The notes beneath the pieces were generated by a model, which ran no database searches, was not told the origin of the DNA, and worked only from the letters and a program-made list of their open reading frames with translations. This document shows, one piece after another, positions 28,204 through 38,300 of a stretch of 64,000 nucleotides of DNA. A program made the position numbers and the translations under genes. Every line of letters begins with the position of its first letter. The stretch's first letter is position 1. Where the stretch lies: the NCBI RefSeq assembly GCF_030697375.1, contig NZ_JAUYQD010000009.1, positions 1 through 64,000 on the forward strand, read 5' to 3'. The stretch is from Rhodoferax sp. (lineage in GTDB: Bacteria > Pseudomonadota > Gammaproteobacteria > Burkholderiales > Burkholderiaceae_C).

Positions 28204-28582
28204 ATCTGCTTTGCCGGCCATGCGCCGCCCCATGAACATCAACATTCTGGAGGACGACGATGGCGACGATCCGATTTTGAGCGTGGTGAACATCGTGGAC
28301 GTGTTCCTGGTGATCATCGCGGTGCTGCTGATCGCCGTGATTGAAAATCCGCTCAACCCCTTTGCAACGCAGGATGTCATCGTCATCAAGAATCCCGGCA
28401 AGCCCGACATGGGCATGGTGGTCAAAGAGGGCAATGAACTCAAGGAATACAAGTCTTCCGGGCAGATAGGCGAAGGACAAGGAGCCAAGGCCGGCACTGC
28501 CTACAGGCTAAAAAATGGCACCATGGTGTATGTACCTGAAACCGAGGGCCCCAGGCCCCAGAAGCCGGCAGGCCCATCCTGA
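28196..28582 (+). CDS. DUF2149 protein, ExbD-like topology (HmuV-like)
   Basis: ILEDDDGDDPILSVVNIVDVFLVIIAVLLIAVIENPLNPF...; single N-terminal TM with Asp as in ExbD/TolR; overlaps the ExbB-like gene. Confidence 0.85.
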   Translation: MAESALPAMRRPMNINILEDDDGDDPILSVVNIVDVFLVIIAVLLIAVIENPLNPFATQDVIVIKNPGKPDMGMVVKEGNELKEYKSSGQIGEGQGAKAGTAYRLKNGTMVYVPETEGPRPQKPAGPS

Positions 28583-28606
28583 TGGCGCCCATGGAGAACC
28601 AAAGCC

Positions 28607-28688
28607 TATAATTCAACGCGCTATCGCCCGTCTAAGGGCGATGGAGCAAACGGACTACCCAAGTCGAAAGCACCGTAAGGTCTGACGG
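28607..28688 (+). other. Candidate structured 5' leader / RNA: TATAAT followed by three consecutive hairpins
   Basis: TATAAT 28607-28612; stems ATCGCCC/GGGCGAT (28623-28642), GACT/AGTC (28653-28665), CCGT/ACGG (28673-28688). Confidence 0.3.
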
Positions 28689-28735
28689 AAATCGAGTATC
28701 AGCCCCTCTCGCGCAGCACACACCACTGGCCTACC

Positions 28736-30952
28736 GTGCCTCAGACCACTACCCCACGCAAACGCAAAGCCCCCCCGCAGGCGAACCGGCCCGTAAAAGC
28801 ACGCACGCGGGCACGGCAAACGCCAGTGGCGGATGCGCCTTCGCCGCAGGCGGAGCCGGGCCACGAAGCATCCAGCCCCACCACCACCCTGGGTGCGGTG
28901 CGCGCCGGGGGCATGCGGCTGCTGCGCGGCGCCAAGGACCTGGCCAAACAAACCGCACAGTTACCGGGCTCGACTGCCCGGGTGGCCGCTGCGTTTGTAC
29001 CTCTGACGCGCCTGCTGGGCGGAGAAACCCACATCACGGACGCCCAATTCAGCCGGGAAATCGACCGCATATTTGCCGCCCTGTACGAGCACCCGCTGAC
29101 CGAGCAAACCCGGCGCATCACCACCTACCTGCGTTCGCGCAATGTGCTGCCCAACGAGGGCTCCACCGAGAGCCTGATTCGCTACGTGGTAAATGAGTCG
29201 GTGTCGCGCTCGCCGATTCCGGTGCCGCAGCAGATCATTGATGAGTTCTGGACCTTTTTCCATGAACTGATGTCCGACCCCGAGCTACGCGGCCTGGCCG
29301 ACCTGGGGCTGGACATCACGCGCCTGCTCCTCAAAACCTACGAGCCCCTGTTGGTGGAGGTGATCAACGAGCTGAAGGATATTTTTTACTCCAACCAGAA
29401 CCGCATGGACGCATTGCTGCGCCGGGTTCAGGTGGTGCGCAGCGACCTGCAGATCATCCGCCGCCAGATCAAGGCGCTGCGCTACATCCGGCCCTTTTTT
29501 CAGGCCGACCCCAAGGACTACCGTGCCCAGGCCCAGATCGTGGCGCAAATGGTGCGCGAGTTCGGCCCTTTCTTCATCAAGATGGCCCAGGTGGCGGCGG
29601 CCACCGCCGACTTTTTGCCCGAGGAAATTGCCCGGGAGCTGGCGGTTTTTCAGGAAGACGTGCCGCCCATGTCGGCGCAGGAGGCCAGAGCCGCCCTGAT
29701 GGACAGTTTTGGCCGACCGCCGGAAGAGATCTACTTCGGCTTTGATGCGGAGCATCCCATCAAATCGGGCTCCATCGGCTCGGTCTACCTGGCCAAAAAG
29801 CCGGTCATGATCCGTGACGTGGAGCACCTGATTCCGGTCATCATCAAAATCGGGCGGCACAACCTGGACCGCGAATTCCTGATGGGCAAAACCTCCATCG
29901 GGCTGATGCTGGTATCCAGCCAGTACTGGGCACCGCACAGCAAACTGACGCCTTTTTTGAAGGCGATGACGGAACAGATTGACGGTTTCATCGAAGGTTT
30001 TCGCGGTGAACTGCAGTTTGAGCGCGAGGCCCAGGTGCAAGCCAGCTTTTCGCGACGGGCCCAGAACAGCCAAATCTGGCGCGTGCCCGAGGTCTACAAG
30101 GCCACGGAACGCGTGATCGAAATGGAATACGTTGAAGGCGCAGTGAACATCTCCCGCGCCGCCCAGCACTTCAAGCCCCGCGACCCGATTGCGTACCGGC
30201 GCGATCTGGCCAAGAAATTTTTGTTCACCATCCTCAGCCAGATTTTTGTCTTTCAGGAGGTCCATGGTGACCTGCACCCCGGCAATGTGATGGTCGACAA
30301 GGACAGCCGCCTGCACCTGATCGACTGGGGCAACACCATCCAGCTGGCGGGCAAAATGCTGCCCGTGCTCAATTACCTGAAAGGGGCGCTGGTGGCCAAC
30401 CCCGACATGCTGACCGACTCCCTGATCGCCATCTGCACCGACCCCGAGGCCGCCAAGGCCCGGCGCACCGAAATCCGTGAAGCGCTGGTGCGCACCCTGG
30501 ACAAAAAGAACATCCGCCCTCTGTCATATGACTTTGCCTGGATGCTGTACCAGGAAGGCCCCGAAGGCTGGCTCAAACGGGCCAATACGCTGATGCACCT
30601 GATGTCCAACACGCAGCAACTGGGGCTGGTGGTTCGGGGCGAATACCTGCACCTGTCGCGCTCCTTCGTGGCCATGGTCGCCACCCTGGGCAGCCTGTAC
30701 GACGGCGTGCCGCGTTACCGGGCACTGGCCGATATTCTGATCACCATCAACAGCTTTCCGGCGCGTTTGCTGCAGGACTTTTTGCGCAGCAAGAAAACGG
30801 AGATTCGCCACATGGCGGGTGCACTGGCACGCCGGGCGGTGTTCGCCGCCCCCAAAGCTGCCAAACCAGCGTCACCAACGGCAGCCAAAACACCCGCAGC
30901 GCCCGCCCGCCGCACGCCATCCAAGCGCCGGGCAACGGTGCAAAAAATTTGA
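28736..30952 (+). CDS. AarF/ABC1/UbiB-family protein kinase-like protein (GTG start)
   Basis: GSIGSVYLAKKPV, EVHGDLHPGNVMVDKDSRLHLIDWGNTIQL = ABC1/UbiB family motifs. Confidence 0.9.
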   Translation: MPQTTTPRKRKAPPQANRPVKARTRARQTPVADAPSPQAEPGHEASSPTTTLGAVRAGGMRLLRGAKDLAKQTAQLPGSTARVAAAFVPLTRLLGGETHITDAQFSREIDRIFAALYEHPLTEQTRRITTYLRSRNVLPNEGSTESLIRYVVNESVSRSPIPVPQQIIDEFWTFFHELMSDPELRGLADLGLDITRLLLKTYEPLLVEVINELKDIFYSNQNRMDALLRRVQVVRSDLQIIRRQIKALRYIRPFFQADPKDYRAQAQIVAQMVREFGPFFIKMAQVAAATADFLPEEIARELAVFQEDVPPMSAQEARAALMDSFGRPPEEIYFGFDAEHPIKSGSIGSVYLAKKPVMIRDVEHLIPVIIKIGRHNLDREFLMGKTSIGLMLVSSQYWAPHSKLTPFLKAMTEQIDGFIEGFRGELQFEREAQVQASFSRRAQNSQIWRVPEVYKATERVIEMEYVEGAVNISRAAQHFKPRDPIAYRRDLAKKFLFTILSQIFVFQEVHGDLHPGNVMVDKDSRLHLIDWGNTIQLAGKMLPVLNYLKGALVANPDMLTDSLIAICTDPEAAKARRTEIREALVRTLDKKNIRPLSYDFAWMLYQEGPEGWLKRANTLMHLMSNTQQLGLVVRGEYLHLSRSFVAMVATLGSLYDGVPRYRALADILITINSFPARLLQDFLRSKKTEIRHMAGALARRAVFAAPKAAKPASPTAAKTPAAPARRTPSKRRATVQKI

Positions 30953-30953
30953 T

Positions 30954-32684
30954 TTATTTGGAGCGCAAGATGATCCGGGCATGGTCGTTGATGCCCATCA
31001 CGCTGAAAAACGCCGCCACCAGACGTGGCACGTCAAAGAACTGAACCTGGCACCCCTGCGATTCCTGCTCGGCCACCCAGTTGAGGATGCTTCCTGCGGC
31101 TGAAAAGTCGACACGAATCAGTTTGGCACACGAAATCACAAGGGTATCGTGCTCCTTCAATCCCCGCTGAAGCCGGTTCAGCGCCTCCACCGCGTCACCC
31201 AGCACCTGCCCGGTCAGCTCGACCACCGCCTCAAGGGGTTCGAAATCCATTTCCTCCAAAGGCGTATCTACCCGGGGCTGGGTGGCATGCACCCGTTCGC
31301 ACACACAGTCACATCGTGCGTCGGCCCAGGCGGGCGGAGACACCTCGTAAAGCAAGCAAAAATCCATCGCCACTGCCTCAAACGCGTCCTGCAATTTCAG
31401 GATGCGCAAGGCGTCGAGCCGAACACGCCACCAAATAGGGTCCACCCTTTTGTCTGCTGCGGGTGTCGCGATTTTTAATGTTTTTTCGAGGGCTTCCTCT
31501 CCGGAAAAATACAGCTGAAGGGGTTGCACACACCACTGGCCGAACAGGCCTTCCAACTCCTTGACCGCATCAGGCTGAATCAACTTGAGCGAATGCCAAT
31601 TCAAATGTAGGGGCGCCTTGTTGTTCAACTGTGTGGCACGCAAGGTCTGTATGGCAGCCAGGTCAAGCGCTGCCGGGCACTCCCATACGCGCGCTCCGCT
31701 GGGACCAGTCAACGTGGCGGTGTCCGGCGCTGCGGCCACCGTTTTGTTGGCAAGCAGCTCGGGAGTGGAAAACCACTCGGGCGGGGAACGCCCAAAACGC
31801 TGGGCATAGTCCATGGCGACCACATCAAAACTGGCCTGCTGGCCGGTGGCGCGGTACAAATCGAACAGGGCTGCGGCACATCCGGCGGCAGACTCGGATT
31901 GCTCCGTATCCGCCTGCAGCATGGCCAGCAAAATCCCCTCGGCCCCCTCTTCATCGCCATCGGCAAATCGGATGGCGGCCTCCTGTAAGTCCGGGTCCCC
32001 CAGGCCCTGCCCCAATTCGACCGACATCAACTTGGAATTGGAAAACCCACTGATGCCCGCCTCAAAACTGCTGTGTCGCGAATTTCGGAATGCCGTGACC
32101 TGCGGTGGTACCTGCGGTGGAGGTGCATTTGCGGGTCCCAGGTCGGTGGGTACAAGCAAATCCATTTGGGTGGATTCCGCCTCTGCGCCGTGCAATGGGT
32201 CTCCTGCGGGGTCGGTTGCGGGCACATGAATCGGGGCATAGGCTGTGGTGCGCACCGGCGCGGCCGAAGCAAGAACCGGTTTGGGATGGGCAGGCGCAGG
32301 CCCCCTTGGGGCGGCAGCATCACTTTGCTTGAGTTCAAACCAGTGCCGGGACAGTTGGGCTTCAATGGCATCAATTTTCTTGACCGTCAGTGCCCGCTCT
32401 TCCGGGTTGAACCCCACACTGCTCTGGAACTCCACCCGTTGACCGGCGACATAGCGCCCCGTCAAAGGGCCATCGTTGCGCAGTTTGCGCAAATGGTTGA
32501 ATTCCCGCCGCCGAATGGCATCGTCCTGGCGCTTGCGTTCAATTCGCTCTTTAAGCGCCAATTTGTTGAATTCACTCTCCCGCCCCATGGCAGACACCTC
32601 GGAATCGAGCGTGTCCTGTGCTGGCCTGCGGATCAGCTTGACCATTCTGGCCAGCAATCCGTTGTTGTTATCTTTTGTCACCAT
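30954..32684 (-). CDS. STAS-domain containing protein
   Basis: C-terminal LTGQVLGDAVEALNRLQRGLKEHDTLVISCAKLIRVDFSAAGSILNWV resembles MlaB/STAS; 576 aa. Confidence 0.7.
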   Translation of the reverse strand: MVTKDNNNGLLARMVKLIRRPAQDTLDSEVSAMGRESEFNKLALKERIERKRQDDAIRRREFNHLRKLRNDGPLTGRYVAGQRVEFQSSVGFNPEERALTVKKIDAIEAQLSRHWFELKQSDAAAPRGPAPAHPKPVLASAAPVRTTAYAPIHVPATDPAGDPLHGAEAESTQMDLLVPTDLGPANAPPPQVPPQVTAFRNSRHSSFEAGISGFSNSKLMSVELGQGLGDPDLQEAAIRFADGDEEGAEGILLAMLQADTEQSESAAGCAAALFDLYRATGQQASFDVVAMDYAQRFGRSPPEWFSTPELLANKTVAAAPDTATLTGPSGARVWECPAALDLAAIQTLRATQLNNKAPLHLNWHSLKLIQPDAVKELEGLFGQWCVQPLQLYFSGEEALEKTLKIATPAADKRVDPIWWRVRLDALRILKLQDAFEAVAMDFCLLYEVSPPAWADARCDCVCERVHATQPRVDTPLEEMDFEPLEAVVELTGQVLGDAVEALNRLQRGLKEHDTLVISCAKLIRVDFSAAGSILNWVAEQESQGCQVQFFDVPRLVAAFFSVMGINDHARIILRSK

Positions 32685-32752
32685 GGTTTAGTCTACCGCG
32701 CGCAAGGCAGTTTGGGGCCCAAGTCACCGAAGGTGTAACACTCTGTAACCAT

Positions 32753-33295
32753 TCAGGTCTTCTGAAGGCGGGCGAAGGTTTTGCGAAATTTGGCCACTTT
32801 GGGCGCAGCCACCGCCACGCAGTAGCCCTGGCCGGGATTGTTCTCAAAATAGTCCTGGTGGTAGTCCTCGGCAGGCCAGTAATTGGTCAGTGGCAACACC
32901 TCGGTCACGATGGGCCGGCTGTAGACACCGCTTCGACCGACTTCGTGAACCAAGTCCGTGGCCACGGCTTCTTGCTCTGGCGACGAAAAATAGATTCCGC
33001 TGCGGTACTGGGTTCCCCGGTCATGGCCCTGCTGGTTCAGTGTCGTGGGGTCGTGGATCACAAAAAAGATCTCCAGGATCTCTCGAAGGCTAATTTGCGC
33101 CGGGTCAAACACCAGTTTGACCACCTCGTTGTGGCCGGTCGTGCCGGTGCACACCTGCTCGTAGCTGGGTTGTCGCACATGGCCGTTGCAGTAGCCAGAC
33201 TCCACGTCCAGCACACCACGCACCTGCACGTACACGGCCTCAGTACACCAAAAACAGCCGCCCCCAAGGGCAATGGTCTGGTTCAAACTCTGCAT
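32753..33295 (-). CDS. msrA: Peptide-methionine (S)-S-oxide reductase
   Basis: IALGGGCFWCTEAVYVQVRGVLDVESGYCNGHV...DYHQDYFENNPGQGYC. Confidence 0.96.
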   Translation of the reverse strand: MQSLNQTIALGGGCFWCTEAVYVQVRGVLDVESGYCNGHVRQPSYEQVCTGTTGHNEVVKLVFDPAQISLREILEIFFVIHDPTTLNQQGHDRGTQYRSGIYFSSPEQEAVATDLVHEVGRSGVYSRPIVTEVLPLTNYWPAEDYHQDYFENNPGQGYCVAVAAPKVAKFRKTFARLQKT

Positions 33296-33528
33296 CTGCG
33301 GTCTCCTTCATGGTCCTATGAAGCGTTTGCGCTGTGCCCAGGTTGCTGGGAACGATTCCCGATACGCCGCACCATTAGACCATGTGTGCGCAATTTTTTG
33401 TCTTCCTGATCGCCGTGTTGCCTATGCCCTGGCCCCCCGGAGTTTGGGCGCCCTGCGGTTGCTCGGATGGGGCGATTGTTGCTGTGGCGTAAAGAAGGCA
33501 ATTCGTCTTGACGGTACCAGGGCATGCG

Positions 33529-33557
33529 GTTAGACTAATAACCAACGAGTCATTAAC
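33529..33557. promoter_or_regulatory. Imperfect palindrome (GTTAGACT...AGTCATTAAC) immediately upstream of TetR gene; candidate operator
   Basis: GTTA-GACT / AGTC-AT-TAAC arms ending 3 bp before the ATG at 33561. Confidence 0.4.
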
Positions 33558-33560
33558 TTC

Positions 33561-34262
33561 ATGTCCACCCCCATCTGTCTTTTTGAAATAGCCGCCACGG
33601 TACGCGCCAAACGCGAACGCCGCAAGGAGGCCCGCCCCGCCGAACTGGTGGCGGCGGCGCTGGAGCTGTTCGTGGAAAAAGGCTTTGCCGCCACCCGCGC
33701 GGAAGAAGTCGCCAAGCGCGCCGGCGTCTCCAAGGGCACTCTGTTCCTCTATTTTGCCAGCAAGGAAGACCTGTTCAAGGCGGTGGTTCGGGAGAACATT
33801 TCGGGGCGCTACCCAGAATGGAATGCGCGCTTTGAGGCGTACCAGGGCAGCACCGCCGATCTGGTGCGCCTGTTCATGCGCCAATGGTGGATCGATGTTG
33901 GTAACAGCGCCGTTTCGGGCATCAGCAAATTGATGATGAGCGAAGCCAGCAATTTCCCCGAATTGGCCGCGTTCTACCAGCAAGAGGTGATCGAACCCGG
34001 TTCGGCGCTGATACGGCGCATTTTGCAGCGTGGTATCGACCTGGGCGAATTCGGCCCCATCGACATGAAATACGGCGTCTACACCATTCTGGCGCCCATG
34101 CTGTTTCTGGCCACCTGGAAACACTCCTTTGGCACCTGCTGCGATGCCAATAGCCGGCTGGTGCCAGAAGAATACCTTTCGGTGCAAGTGGAAACCATTC
34201 TTCATGGTCTGTGCAAGCGCCCCCCCACCCCACCCCACCCCCAAGAAACGACCGCATCATGA
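33561..34262 (+). CDS. TetR/AcrR-family transcriptional regulator
   Basis: RRKEARPAELVAAALELFVEKGFAATRAEEVAKRAGVSKGTLFLYFASKEDLFKAVV. Confidence 0.94.
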   Translation: MSTPICLFEIAATVRAKRERRKEARPAELVAAALELFVEKGFAATRAEEVAKRAGVSKGTLFLYFASKEDLFKAVVRENISGRYPEWNARFEAYQGSTADLVRLFMRQWWIDVGNSAVSGISKLMMSEASNFPELAAFYQQEVIEPGSALIRRILQRGIDLGEFGPIDMKYGVYTILAPMLFLATWKHSFGTCCDANSRLVPEEYLSVQVETILHGLCKRPPTPPHPQETTAS

Positions 34263-35392
34263 AACCTTGGCTGAAATGGACCGTTATTGTTTTGGCCGTG
34301 GCCTTGCTGGCCGGCGGTGCGCTGCGGGCTCTGTCGGCGCGCAAAGCCAAACAGGTGGCACTGGAAACCCAGCAGCGCACACAAAAGACCCAGACCGTCG
34401 TCGAGCTGGCGGCATCGGATTGGGTGCAGGTTAAAACCGTGGACTTGTCGCAGGTTCTGGCCATTTCCGGCCCCCTGAAAGCGGTCAACTCCGCGTTCAT
34501 CAAAGCCCGGGTTGCAGGTGAAATGCAAGGGCTGGCCGTGCGCGAAGGTGACTTCGTCCAAGCGGGCGACGTCATTGCCCGCGTCGATGCCACCGAATTT
34601 CAGGCACGGGTGCGCCAGGCCCAACAGCAGGCCGAGTCGGCCAAGGCGCAGGTGGACATTGCCAAACGCAGCTTCGACAACAACCAATCCTTGGTGAACC
34701 AGGGATTCATCTCCAAAACTGCGCTGGATTCGTCCATTGCCACCCTGTCTTCGGCCGAAGCCAATTACCGTGCTGCACAAGCCGGTGCCGATGTGGCGAT
34801 CAAATCCCTGAACGACACCGTGCTGCGGGCCCCTATTTCGGGTTTGGTGGCGCAGCGTCTGGCGCAGCCCGGTGAACGGGTGGCAGTCGATGCCCGCATC
34901 GTGGAAATTGTGGACCTGAGCCGCCTGGAGTTGGAAGCCAGCCTGAGCGCCGCCGATTCACTGGGGGTCAAACTGGGGCAAACGGCCCTGCTGACCGTGG
35001 AAGGTGCAACCAAGCCGCTGTCGGCCAAGGTCGTGCGTATCAACCCCAGCGCCGTCGCCGGTAGCCGCGCCGTGCTGGCCTATTTGGCCATCGAATCGAA
35101 CCCGGGCCTGCGCCAAGGTCTGTTTGCACAGGGCACCCTGGCAACAGGCACCTTGCACACACTGGCCCTCCCACTGAGCGCCGTGCGCACCGACAAACCC
35201 CAGCCCTATGTCCAATGGATCAGCAAGGAACGGGTCGAACAACAAACGGTGGAGCTTGGGGTGCGCGGGGAATTCAATGGCCAGACCATGGTGGCGGTCA
35301 AAGGCATCGCGGAAGATGCCGCGGTCCTGAGCGGAGGCGTAGGCACCCTGTTGGCAGGCACGCCGGTCAAACGCACACCAAGCGGAAAGTAA
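34259..35392 (+). CDS. RND efflux periplasmic adaptor (MFP) subunit
   Basis: MKPWLKWTVIVLAVALLAGG...; VREGDFVQAGDVIARVDATEFQARVRQAQQQAESAKAQVDIAKRSF. Confidence 0.93.
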   Translation: MKPWLKWTVIVLAVALLAGGALRALSARKAKQVALETQQRTQKTQTVVELAASDWVQVKTVDLSQVLAISGPLKAVNSAFIKARVAGEMQGLAVREGDFVQAGDVIARVDATEFQARVRQAQQQAESAKAQVDIAKRSFDNNQSLVNQGFISKTALDSSIATLSSAEANYRAAQAGADVAIKSLNDTVLRAPISGLVAQRLAQPGERVAVDARIVEIVDLSRLELEASLSAADSLGVKLGQTALLTVEGATKPLSAKVVRINPSAVAGSRAVLAYLAIESNPGLRQGLFAQGTLATGTLHTLALPLSAVRTDKPQPYVQWISKERVEQQTVELGVRGEFNGQTMVAVKGIAEDAAVLSGGVGTLLAGTPVKRTPSGK

Positions 35393-35395
35393 GCC

Positions 35396-38300
35396 ATGTG
35401 GTTCACCCGCGTCAGCCTCCAAAATCCGGTGTTTGCCACCATGGTCATGTTGGCCCTGGTGGTGCTGGGCATGTTTTCCCTGCAGCGCCTGCAGGTGGAC
35501 CAGTTCCCCAACATCGACTTCCCCGTGGTGGTGGTGATTTCCGACTACCCCGGCGCCTCGCCCGAGATTGTGGAAAGCGAAGTCTCCAAAAAGATTGAAG
35601 AAGGCGTCAACTCCATTGCCGGTATCAACGCCCTGACTTCGCGCAGCTACGAAGGCCAATCGGTGGTGGTGATTGAATTCGGCCTGCACATCGACGGACG
35701 CAAGGCCGCCGATGACGTGCGGGAAAAAGTGGCCTCGGTCAAACCGCTGCTGCGCTCCGAGGTCAAAGAACCCCGTGTGCTGCGTTTTGACCCAGCCGCC
35801 CGCGCCATTTGGTCGGTCGCCGTGTTGCCTGATGATGCCCCCACGCTTGCCACTACGTGTGCTGCGCTGCCCCCCGAGGGGGCGCGTGCTTGCTTGGAGC
35901 GGTCCGGCGCGGCGCACAATGCCAAACCGATGAGCGCCGTGGAACTCACCAACTGGGCGGAACAAAGTTTCAAAAAGCGCCTGGAAAACGTCCGCGGCGT
36001 AGGCTCGGTGACCCTGGTGGGCGGTACCAAACGGGAAATCAACCTTTATTTGAATCCGCAGGCCTTGGAATCGTTTGGCATCACCCCCGACCAGGTGGTG
36101 AACGCCGTGCGCAATGAAAACCAGGACGTGCCGGTCGGCAATATTCGGTCCCTGGAGCAAGAGCGCGTCATCCAGATTCAGGCGCGCATGCAGCGTCCCG
36201 AAGACTTTGGCAAGATCATCGTGGCCCGCAAAAATGGCGCTGCCGTGCGGGTGGAGCAGCTTGCGCGTGTGGCCGATGGTGCACAAGAGGTGGACAGCCT
36301 GGCGCTGTACAACGGCCAGCGCACCTTGCTGCTCAACGTGCAGAAGTCACAAGATGAAAACACCATTGCCGTGGTTGATGGGCTGCAAAAGACCTTGTCC
36401 GAGATGCAAAAACAGCTGCCCCCAGGTGTACGTCTGGAGCAGATCACCGATGGTTCACGCCAAATTCGGGTATCGGTGGAGAACGTACGCCGCACCCTGA
36501 TTGAAGGCGCGCTGCTCACCATCTTGATTGTGTTTTTGTTCCTGAACTCGTGGCGTTCCACCGTCATCACCGGCTTGACCTTGCCGATTGCCCTGATCGG
36601 CACCTTTTTGTTCATGAACCTGTTTGGCTTCACCATCAACATGATCACGCTGATGGCCCTGAGCCTGTGCGTGGGCCTCTTGATTGACGACGCCATCGTG
36701 GTGCGGGAAAACATCGTGCGCCATGTGCAGATGGGTAAAACCCCGTTCCAAGCCTCGCTGGACGGCACGCAGGAAATCGGCCTGGCCGTGCTGGCCACCA
36801 CGCTGTCCATCGTGGCGGTGTTCATGCCCATCGGATTCATGGGCGGCATCATCGGCAAGTTCTTCCACGAGTTTGGTATCACCATCGTGGCCGCCGTGCT
36901 GATCTCCATGTTTGTCAGCTTCACGCTGGACCCGATGCTGTCGTCCATCTGGCACGACCCCAGCATTGAGGCCCATGGCCGCACAGGCCCACCCGTCACC
37001 TGGTATGACAAAACCATAGGCCGGGTCACCGGATGGTTTGACCATGCCACCGACACCTTGGCCGAGGCCTACCAAACCATTTTGCGTTGGGCACTGGTGC
37101 ACAAACTGGCCACGGTCGGCATGGCCTTCGCGATTTTTGTGGGCAGTATCTTCATGGTGCCGCTCTTGGGGACCGAGTTTGTTCCCAAATCGGACTTTTC
37201 CGAGACCACGCTGAATTTCAACACCCCGGTAGGTTCCTCATTGGAAGTGACCGAAGCCAAGGCGCGCCAGGTGGAAGCCATCATTCGGGAATTCCCCGAG
37301 GTGCGCTACACCTTGTCCACCATCAACACCGGCAACGCGCAGGGCAAAATCTACGCCAGCATTTACATCCGTCTGGTGGACCGCAAAGCGCGCAAACTTG
37401 GGGTCGAAGACATGTCGGTGGTTTTGCGCGAGCGCCTCCGCCAAGTCCCCGGCATCACTGTCACCCATGTCGGCCTGCTGGACTCGGTCGGGGGGCAAAA
37501 GCAGATTCTGTTTTCCATTCAGGGTGCAGACACGGCCGAACTGGAGCGCCTGACCAAAGTGGCGCTGGAAAAAATCCGCGGCATACCCGGACTGGTCGAT
37601 CTGGACTCCAGCGTCAAGCCCAACAAACCCACGCTGGATGTTCAAATCCAACGCGATGTGGCGTCTGACCTGGGCCTGAGCATGGCGCAAATCGGCGCGT
37701 CCTTGCGTACCTTGGTGGCGGGCCAGACCGTGGGCAATTGGCGCGCGCCGGACGACCAAACCTACGATGTCAACGTCCGTCTGGCACCGCAAGCCCGCAA
37801 CAGCCCTGCCGATCTGGAATTGCTGCCCTTCACGGTGGGCGCCAATAGCGATGGCAGCGCACGCATCGTGCGGCTCAACCAAGTGGCACGGGTGGCTGAG
37901 TCCACCGGCCCCAACCAGATCAACCGGCGCGACCTGACCCGCGAAGTCGCCATCAGCGCCAACGTCTCAGGCCGCTCCGCAGGTGAGGTCTCCGCCGATA
38001 TCAAAACCGCCATGGAGGGCATCGCCCTGCCCCCCGGCTACAGCTACAAGTTCAGCGGCTCCACCAAGGACATGGGCGAAGCCTTTGGCTACGCCATCTC
38101 GGCCCTGGTACTGGCGGTGGTATTTATTTACATGATTCTGGCCAGCCAGTTCAAAAGTTTTCTGCAGCCCCTGGCCCTCATGACGGCGCTGCCCCTGACC
38201 CTCATTGGCGTGGTGTTGGCACTGATGATGTTCAACTCCACGCTCTCGATGTTCTCGGTCATCGGCGTGGTGATGCTGATGGGATTGGTGACCAAAAACG

